In this document: piece after piece, positions 14,299 through 18,662 of the stretch
How positions within the stretch are numbered: position 1 is the first letter of the stretch
Layout of the letters: the number at the start of each line of letters is the position of its first letter
Assembly (NCBI GenBank): GCA_000437915.1
Contig: FR900986.1
Location: forward strand, 43,223-61,884
Source of the DNA: Subdoligranulum sp. CAG:314
GTDB lineage: Bacteria; Bacillota; Clostridia; Christensenellales; CAG-314
Reading direction: 5' to 3'
DNA length: 18,662 bases
Notes under the pieces: generated by a model
The model's input: only the letters and a program-made list of their open reading frames with translations
Database searches by the model: none
What the model was told of the DNA's origin: nothing
Translations under genes and position numbers: made by a program

Positions 14299-16131
14299 TC
14301 ATTCGGCGTCCTTGATGTCGAAATCGGGATTGCCGCTGTTGGAATCTCCTCCGCCGTTCTGTCCCGCGTCGCCGCCGTTCTGCGCCGCATTGGCGTTCTG
14401 CTGATAGAATTTTTGGAAAATTTCGGCGTTGGACTTGGCAATACGCTCGGTTTCCTTTTTTATTTCCTCGATATCGCCTTTTTCAAGCACCTCTCTGCCC
14501 GCCTTGACCTCGGCTTCAAGCTTTTCCTTGTCGGCAGGCTCCAGCTTGTCGCCGCTCTCGCGGATAAAGCTCTCGATGGAGAACAAAAGCTGGTCGAGAC
14601 TGTTCTTGACGTCCACCGCTTCCTTGCGCTTCTTGTCCTCCTCGGCGTACTTTTCGGCGTCCTTGACCGCCTTGTCGATGTCCTCCTCCGACAGATTGGT
14701 GGAGGAGGTGATTGTCACGCTCTGTTCCTTCTGCGTCCCGAGGTCCTTTGCGGTGACATGGACGATGCCGTTTGCGTCGATGTCGAATTTGACCTCTATC
14801 TGAGGGATTCCGCGAGGGGCGGGAGCAATGCCCGAAAGGCTGAACTGTCCGAGCGTCTTGTTGTCCGCCGCCATAGGTCTTTCGCCCTGCAAAACGTGTA
14901 TGTCCACGCTTGGCTGATTGTCCGCCGCGGTGGAGAACACCTGCGATTTGCTTGCGGGTATCGTCGTGTTGCGTTCAATAAGCTTGGTAAACACTCCGCC
15001 AAGCGTTTCTATGCCGAGCGACAGAGGAGTTACGTCCAGCAAAAGCACGTCTTTGACCTCGCCGCCGAGCACGCCGCCCTGTATTGCCGCGCCGATTGCC
15101 ACGCACTCGTCGGGGTTGATGCCCTTGTAAGGCTCCTTTCCCGTATATTTTTTGACCGCCTCCACTACCGCGGGTATACGCGTCGAACCGCCTACGAGAA
15201 TAACTCTGTTTATATCCGAGGAGGAAACCTGCGCGTCCTTCATCGCCTGCTCCATGGGTTTGAGCGTTTTCTTGACCAACGACTCGGTCAGAGCGTCGAA
15301 TTTGGCTCTTGTCAGGTCAACGTCAAGGTGCTTGGGTCCCGTCGCGTCCGCGGTGATAAAGGGCAGGTTGATGTTTGTCTTGGTCGTGCTCGACAGCTCG
15401 ATTTTGGCTTTTTCCGCCGCGTCTTTGAGTCTCTGCATTGCCTGCTTGTCTTTGGACAAATCTATGCCGTTGCTCTTTTTGAACTCGTCTACAAGCCAAT
15501 CTATAACAATGTTGTCGAAGTCGTCGCCGCCGAGCTTCGTGTCGCCGTTTGTGGACAGAACCTCGAAAACGCCGTCGCCTATTTCAAGTATGGAAACGTC
15601 GAACGTACCGCCGCCCAGGTCGTAAATCAAAATTTTCTGATTTTTGTTTTCGCCCTTGTCCAGACCGTAAGCAAGGCTCGCCGCAGTAGGCTCGTTTATG
15701 ATACGGAGCACTTCCAGCCCCGCAATCTTGCCCGCGTCCTTTGTCGCCTGTCTCTGACTGTCCGAGAAATAAGCGGGAACGGTGATTACCGCCTGAGTCA
15801 CCTTCTGTCCCAGATAAGCCTCGGCGTCCGCTTTAAGCTTTGACAGCACCATAGCGGATATTTCCTGAGGGGAATATTTCTTCCCGTCTATATCTACGGT
15901 ATAATTTGTGCCCATATGTCTTTTTATTGACATAACCGTTCTGTCGCCGTTTACTACCGCCTGTCTTTTTGCAACCTGACCGACAAGCCTTTCGCCGTCC
16001 TTGGTAAAAGCCACAACCGAAGGGGTGGTTCTGCCGCCCTCGCTGTTGGGCACCACCACCGGCTCGCCGCCTTCAAGCACCGCAACGCAGCTGTTTGTCG
16101 TTCCCAAATCGATACCAATAATTTTTCCCAT
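14299..16131 (-). CDS. dnaK: Chaperone protein DnaK (Hsp70)
   Basis: A 610-residue ATP-dependent chaperone. The N-terminal ATPase domain opens with GKIIGIDLGTTNSCVAV, has the adenine/phosphate motifs IYDLGGGTFDVSI and ILVGGSTRIP, and the region NEPTAASLAYG. The linker DVLLLDVTPLSLGIET leads into the peptide-binding domain and a helical lid. The C-terminal tail is Gly/Asn-rich (NGGDAGQNGGG) and acidic at the end (DIKDAE). The length and the compact N-terminal domain fit the Gram-positive DnaK form. AAAGGAG lies 10 bases upstream of the ATG. It is transcribed after grpE with a 49-base gap and is repressed through CIRCE by HrcA. Confidence 0.98.
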   Translation of the reverse strand: MGKIIGIDLGTTNSCVAVLEGGEPVVVPNSEGGRTTPSVVAFTKDGERLVGQVAKRQAVVNGDRTVMSIKRHMGTNYTVDIDGKKYSPQEISAMVLSKLKADAEAYLGQKVTQAVITVPAYFSDSQRQATKDAGKIAGLEVLRIINEPTAASLAYGLDKGENKNQKILIYDLGGGTFDVSILEIGDGVFEVLSTNGDTKLGGDDFDNIVIDWLVDEFKKSNGIDLSKDKQAMQRLKDAAEKAKIELSSTTKTNINLPFITADATGPKHLDVDLTRAKFDALTESLVKKTLKPMEQAMKDAQVSSSDINRVILVGGSTRIPAVVEAVKKYTGKEPYKGINPDECVAIGAAIQGGVLGGEVKDVLLLDVTPLSLGIETLGGVFTKLIERNTTIPASKSQVFSTAADNQPSVDIHVLQGERPMAADNKTLGQFSLSGIAPAPRGIPQIEVKFDIDANGIVHVTAKDLGTQKEQSVTITSSTNLSEEDIDKAVKDAEKYAEEDKKRKEAVDVKNSLDQLLFSIESFIRESGDKLEPADKEKLEAEVKAGREVLEKGDIEEIKKETERIAKSNAEIFQKFYQQNANAAQNGGDAGQNGGGDSNSGNPDFDIKDAE

Positions 16132-16180
16132 AATCGTTTAACTCCTTTTATTTCATGAATTTACTGATTTATTGCGGTTT

Positions 16181-16849
16181 TCAGACTCCGACGCAAACCT
16201 GCGCGTATCTCAAAACCTTGTCGCCGTAGCGATAGCCGTTTGCATAAACTTCCAGCACGACGTTTTTTTCCTCTTCCTTGTCCGTTTCCAGACTGTGCAC
16301 CGCGTTTGCTGTGGCGGGGTCAAAGGGCTGCCCCAGCACGTCGATTACCTCCACGCCGCAGTCGGCAAGCACCTTGTCGAACTGCCTGACTATCAGGTTG
16401 AACGTCGTCATGGTGACCTCGTCAAGCATTTCCCTCGCCCTGTCGAAGGTGTCGAGCACGGGCAAAAGCTTTTTTATTACGAACAGCCTGCCCTCCTTTT
16501 CGCTGTTTTCCGCCTGAGCGTTGGTGCGCCTGCGATAATTTTCAAAATCGCTTTTCAAAGCGGCAAGCATATCCAGATAAGAGTTTCCCTTTTCTATCTG
16601 CTTTTTAAGCTCCGCCTGCTCCTTTATCAGAATCTCGTTTTCCTTGGTCAACCCGTCAATCAAAGCTTTTGCGTATTCCCTAAGACGCGGCTCGTCCATA
16701 GCGTCCATTTCTTCGGCGTTTTGCGTTAAAGTCTTGTCAGACTCCGCTTCCGTTTCGGGCGCAGCCTCTGTCTTTTCTTCGCCGCAGTTTTCGGGCGTCC
16801 CGTTTTTTTCCTGTTCCTTTTCCGTTCCCATATCGTTTTTGTCTGTCAT
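16181..16849 (-). CDS. grpE: Nucleotide exchange factor GrpE
   Basis: A 222-residue dimeric co-chaperone that releases ADP from DnaK. Residues 1-50 are an acidic, disordered tail. A long coiled-coil helix follows (about 55-105, with LKSDFENYRRRT). The C-terminal beta domain contains DKVLADCGVEVIDVLGQPFDPATANAV and VLEVYANGYRYGDKVLRYAQVCVG, the GrpE signature region. The ATG at 16849 lies 3 bases after the hrcA stop, and its ribosome binding site AGGAG is inside the last hrcA codons, so the two are translationally coupled. Confidence 0.96.
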   Translation of the reverse strand: MTDKNDMGTEKEQEKNGTPENCGEEKTEAAPETEAESDKTLTQNAEEMDAMDEPRLREYAKALIDGLTKENEILIKEQAELKKQIEKGNSYLDMLAALKSDFENYRRRTNAQAENSEKEGRLFVIKKLLPVLDTFDRAREMLDEVTMTTFNLIVRQFDKVLADCGVEVIDVLGQPFDPATANAVHSLETDKEEEKNVVLEVYANGYRYGDKVLRYAQVCVGV

Positions 16850-16852
16850 TTT

Positions 16853-17893
16853 TTACTCCTCTCCGTCGTCGCTCAAAACCTTTGCCACCAGAGTGTTTAT
16901 GTGCTCCAACACCTTTATTACCTTTCGGTAGTCCATACGCACGGGGCCTATGACTCCCGCGCTGCCCAGTGTTTTCTCGTTTACCGACAGCCGCGCCGAA
17001 ACTATCGAGCAGCCCTCCTCTATGCCCGTTTCCTCGCCGATTTTGATAGAAAAATCTATGCCCTCGCGGGGCTGCGAAACGGCTTCCGCCAAACCGTTGT
17101 TGTTTTCGAGGCTTGTGAGAAAGTGCTTTGCGCGGTCTACGTCGCTGTACTCCGGATAATCGAAAATCTTTGCTCTGCCCTCGGTGAAAACCTCGTTTTC
17201 CCTGTGGTCGGCAAGCCGCACGAGCAGATTGAGCACCTGCTCGTAAAGGCTTCTGAACGAACGAAATTCCTTCGCCACGATTTCCATAGGCCCCTGTCTG
17301 TTTTTCAGCTCGTCGAGACTTTTTCCCGCAAACATACGGTTGAGCCACTCGCTCGCCTTCGACGCGCTTTTGTCGTCCAGATTTTCCGTGCGGATGACGT
17401 TGTCCTTTAAAACCTGCGTGTCCGTCACAATGACGACAAGCGCGCTGTCGTCCGAAATGGGCAGAACGGTTATGCTCTTTATACATTCGCTTTTGGCAAA
17501 CGATTTGACGGCAACCGACGTGTAGTTTGTTATGTCGGAAATCAGCTTGGCGACGTTTGCGACAACGCCTTCGACGCTGCCCATCCTGTCCGCGTAACTC
17601 TCGAAATACCTGTCTATAAGCGCCGTTTCCGCGCCGGTCAAAGGCTCGGTTTCCATCAGCTCGTCAACGTACAGCCTGAACGCCTTTTCCGACGGAATGC
17701 GACCGCTGCTCACATGCGGCTGAACGAGATAGCCCATGCTTTCCAATGCGGAAAGCTCGTTCCTGATTGTCGCGGACGAGCAATCGGGCAGATATTTTTC
17801 CTGTATGTCCTTGCTCGACACGGGCGCCGCGTCCTGGATGTAGTCCTCCACTACGGCAAGCAGGATTTTTCGCTTTCGCTCGGACAAAATCAT
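16853..17893 (-). CDS. hrcA: Heat-inducible transcription repressor HrcA
   Basis: A 346-residue repressor that binds CIRCE and is kept active by the GroE chaperonin. The N-terminal winged helix runs from LSERKRKILLAVVEDYI through SSKDIQEKYLPDCSSATIRNELSALESMGYLVQPHVSSGRIPSEKAFRLYVD. The GAF-like and dimerisation domains follow. The start is the ATG at 17893, because AAGGAG lies 9 bases upstream. A second ATG at 17899 is only 3 bases from that site. The longest open frame would start at 17941, inside the CIRCE operator, and is not used. It is first in hrcA-grpE-dnaK-dnaJ. Confidence 0.96.
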   Translation of the reverse strand: MILSERKRKILLAVVEDYIQDAAPVSSKDIQEKYLPDCSSATIRNELSALESMGYLVQPHVSSGRIPSEKAFRLYVDELMETEPLTGAETALIDRYFESYADRMGSVEGVVANVAKLISDITNYTSVAVKSFAKSECIKSITVLPISDDSALVVIVTDTQVLKDNVIRTENLDDKSASKASEWLNRMFAGKSLDELKNRQGPMEIVAKEFRSFRSLYEQVLNLLVRLADHRENEVFTEGRAKIFDYPEYSDVDRAKHFLTSLENNNGLAEAVSQPREGIDFSIKIGEETGIEEGCSIVSARLSVNEKTLGSAGVIGPVRMDYRKVIKVLEHINTLVAKVLSDDGEE

Positions 17894-17928
17894 CTTCATC
17901 CTCTCCTTTTGCAGCGTTTTTTCGAGAG

Positions 17929-17959
17929 TGTTAGCACTCATATAATGCGAGTGCTAACA
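17929..17959. promoter_or_regulatory. CIRCE operator for HrcA
   Basis: A perfect CIRCE: TTAGCACTC (17931-17939), a 9-base spacer, GAGTGCTAA (17949-17957), with the arms extended to 11 bp by flanking TG/CA. It lies just downstream of the predicted hrcA transcription start (about 17962), where bound HrcA would block transcription. It indicates autoregulated heat induction of the operon. Confidence 0.98.
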
Positions 17960-17968
17960 ACTGCTAAT

Positions 17969-17997
17969 AAGATAACACCGCTTTAAAAAAGTGTCAA
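17969..17997 (-). promoter_or_regulatory. Promoter of the hrcA operon
   Basis: On the minus strand a perfect TTGACA -35 (17992-17997), a 17-base spacer and a TATCTT -10 (17969-17974) sit immediately upstream of CIRCE. This is the standard sigma-A plus CIRCE layout for heat-shock control by HrcA. Confidence 0.92.
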
Positions 17998-18050
17998 GCA
18001 TTTTTTCCATGTTTTGAGCAACTTTTTTAATTTTTTAGAGCGGTGTTTAT
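17972..18050. repeat. Long-range inverted repeat around the hrcA -35 region
   Basis: The segment at 17972-17990 and the reverse complement of 18031-18050 are nearly identical: ATAACACCGCTTTAAAAAA against ATAAACACCGCTCTAAAAAA. The core AACACCGCT/AGCGGTGTT is a perfect 9-bp match. One arm lies in the spacer of the hrcA promoter and the other about 40 bases upstream, enclosing the -35 box. A transcript reading through from upstream could form a stem of about 19 bp here. No T-tailed terminator is otherwise seen after the coiled-coil gene. Confidence 0.6.
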
Positions 18051-18092
18051 CCGTTTATTATTTTTTGCGAAAGAAACCCGAATTATTCGTCT

Positions 18093-18662
18093 TTAACCGT
18101 TTTTTCTTGTTTGCAGATAGTTGAGAAACCAAACGTAATCCTCTCCGAGCACGCTTTGCATACCCGTGTCCGACAAAAACAGAGCTAGAGCGTCTGCCGG
18201 ACTCAAACCGTCGAAAAACTCTTTGGTTGCGGAAAGAATTTCCTTTTGCTTCATGCTTTTTAAAGCGCTTTCGCCCTGCCGGTTTTTTATTTCCGCAAGG
18301 CGCGCAAGTCTTTCCCACTCGCGCCGTTCAAGCTCCTCCCGACGTTCTTCAAGCGCCTTTTCGTACTCCGCTTCCTTTTCCGCTACGGTGTTGTTGTATT
18401 TTTCCGCTTCCGTTTTTTCTTCCAACGCCTTTTCTCTCAGTTTTTCCGTCTCCGCTTCGAGCCTTGAAAGAAAGTTTTTTTCCGTTTGGGAAAGGGAATC
18501 GGAGGCTTGCTTTTTCAAGGCTTCTATTTCTCTGTCTATTGCCTCCGCAGTTCCGTCCCGTTCCGCTTGAGCGTCGCGGCGCAGGGCAGCCGCTCTTTCC
18601 TCCGTCTCCCTCACGCCCTCCGACGCGATGGAGCTGCGGGCAATATTCCTTGCGAGAGCGTC
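18093..18662 (-). CDS. Coiled-coil protein, 3' part (cut by window edge)
   Basis: About 189 residues are visible and the frame stays open to the window end, so the true start lies outside. A GTG at 18614 is inside the frame and has no convincing ribosome binding site. The visible part is a long, E/K/R/A-rich alpha-helical coiled coil (such as EKALEEKTEAEKYNNTVAEKEAEYEKALEERREEL). A short C-terminal domain follows (KEFFDGLSPADALALFLSDTGMQSVLGEDYVWFLNYLQTRKNG). There is no hydrophobic segment in the visible part. I do not recognise the family; coiled coils give misleading weak similarities. It lies 96 bases upstream of the hrcA promoter, in the place where hemN often sits in Bacillus. Confidence 0.75.
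   Translation of the reverse strand, partial: DALARNIARSSIASEGVRETEERAAALRRDAQAERDGTAEAIDREIEALKKQASDSLSQTEKNFLSRLEAETEKLREKALEEKTEAEKYNNTVAEKEAEYEKALEERREELERREWERLARLAEIKNRQGESALKSMKQKEILSATKEFFDGLSPADALALFLSDTGMQSVLGEDYVWFLNYLQTRKNG

Noticed and set aside
17894..17941. Longer HrcA starting at the ATG at 17941
   Set aside because: That codon lies inside CIRCE with no ribosome binding site; the ATG at 17893 has AAGGAG at 9 bases and the usual family N-terminus.
1..18662. CRISPR array, tRNA, rRNA or mobile element
   Set aside because: No regularly spaced repeats, cloverleaf-like segments, rRNA motifs, transposase or integrase genes were seen on either strand.

Overview
The window looks like ordinary chromosome from a low-to-mid GC Gram-positive bacterium, most likely an anaerobic member of the Clostridia. 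The evidence is the HrcA/CIRCE-controlled heat-shock operon in the order hrcA-grpE-dnaK-dnaJ, followed by prmA-rsmE-mtaB and rpsU (the Bacillus/Clostridium arrangement). Strong GGAGG ribosome binding sites, TTGACA/TATAAT-type promoters, RNase J and tryptophanase fit the same picture. I cannot name the genus. There are no phage genes, insertion sequences, CRISPR arrays, tRNAs or rRNAs.

Layout. 1-790: a C15 tract, a promoter, a small BspA-like leucine-rich-repeat lipoprotein and its terminator. 843-4044 (minus): RNase J followed by a U32-family (TrhP/YrrO-like) protein. 4111-6515 (plus): a promoter, serC and serA (the first two steps of serine synthesis) and a terminator; this unit is divergent from RNase J. 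6523-7412 (minus): rpsU with its own promoter and terminator, then an unrecognised 143-residue protein behind a long structured leader. 7577-8953 (minus): tryptophanase. 9064-12311 (minus): padR-type regulator, prmA, rsmE and mtaB, tightly packed with two ATGA overlaps. 12571-13038 (plus): an unrecognised 155-residue protein, divergent from padR and convergent with dnaJ. 13072-17997 (minus): dnaJ, dnaK, grpE and hrcA with a CIRCE operator and promoter. 18093-18662 (minus): the 3' part of a coiled-coil protein cut off by the window edge. No gene-free gap exceeds about 280 bases.

How it works together. The right half is a stress and translation block: HrcA represses the chaperone genes through CIRCE, while PrmA, RsmE and MtaB modify ribosomal protein L11, 16S rRNA and tRNA. 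Three insertions make this copy of the conserved block unusual. A padR/155-residue divergent pair lies between dnaJ and prmA. A tryptophanase lies between mtaB and rpsU. An unknown gene lies downstream of rpsU, where yqeY sits in Bacillus. RNase J and the U32 protein add RNA turnover and probable tRNA modification on the left.

The best candidates for something undescribed are the padR/155-residue pair and the 143-residue gene with its leader. Nothing here is clearly a new multi-gene system.
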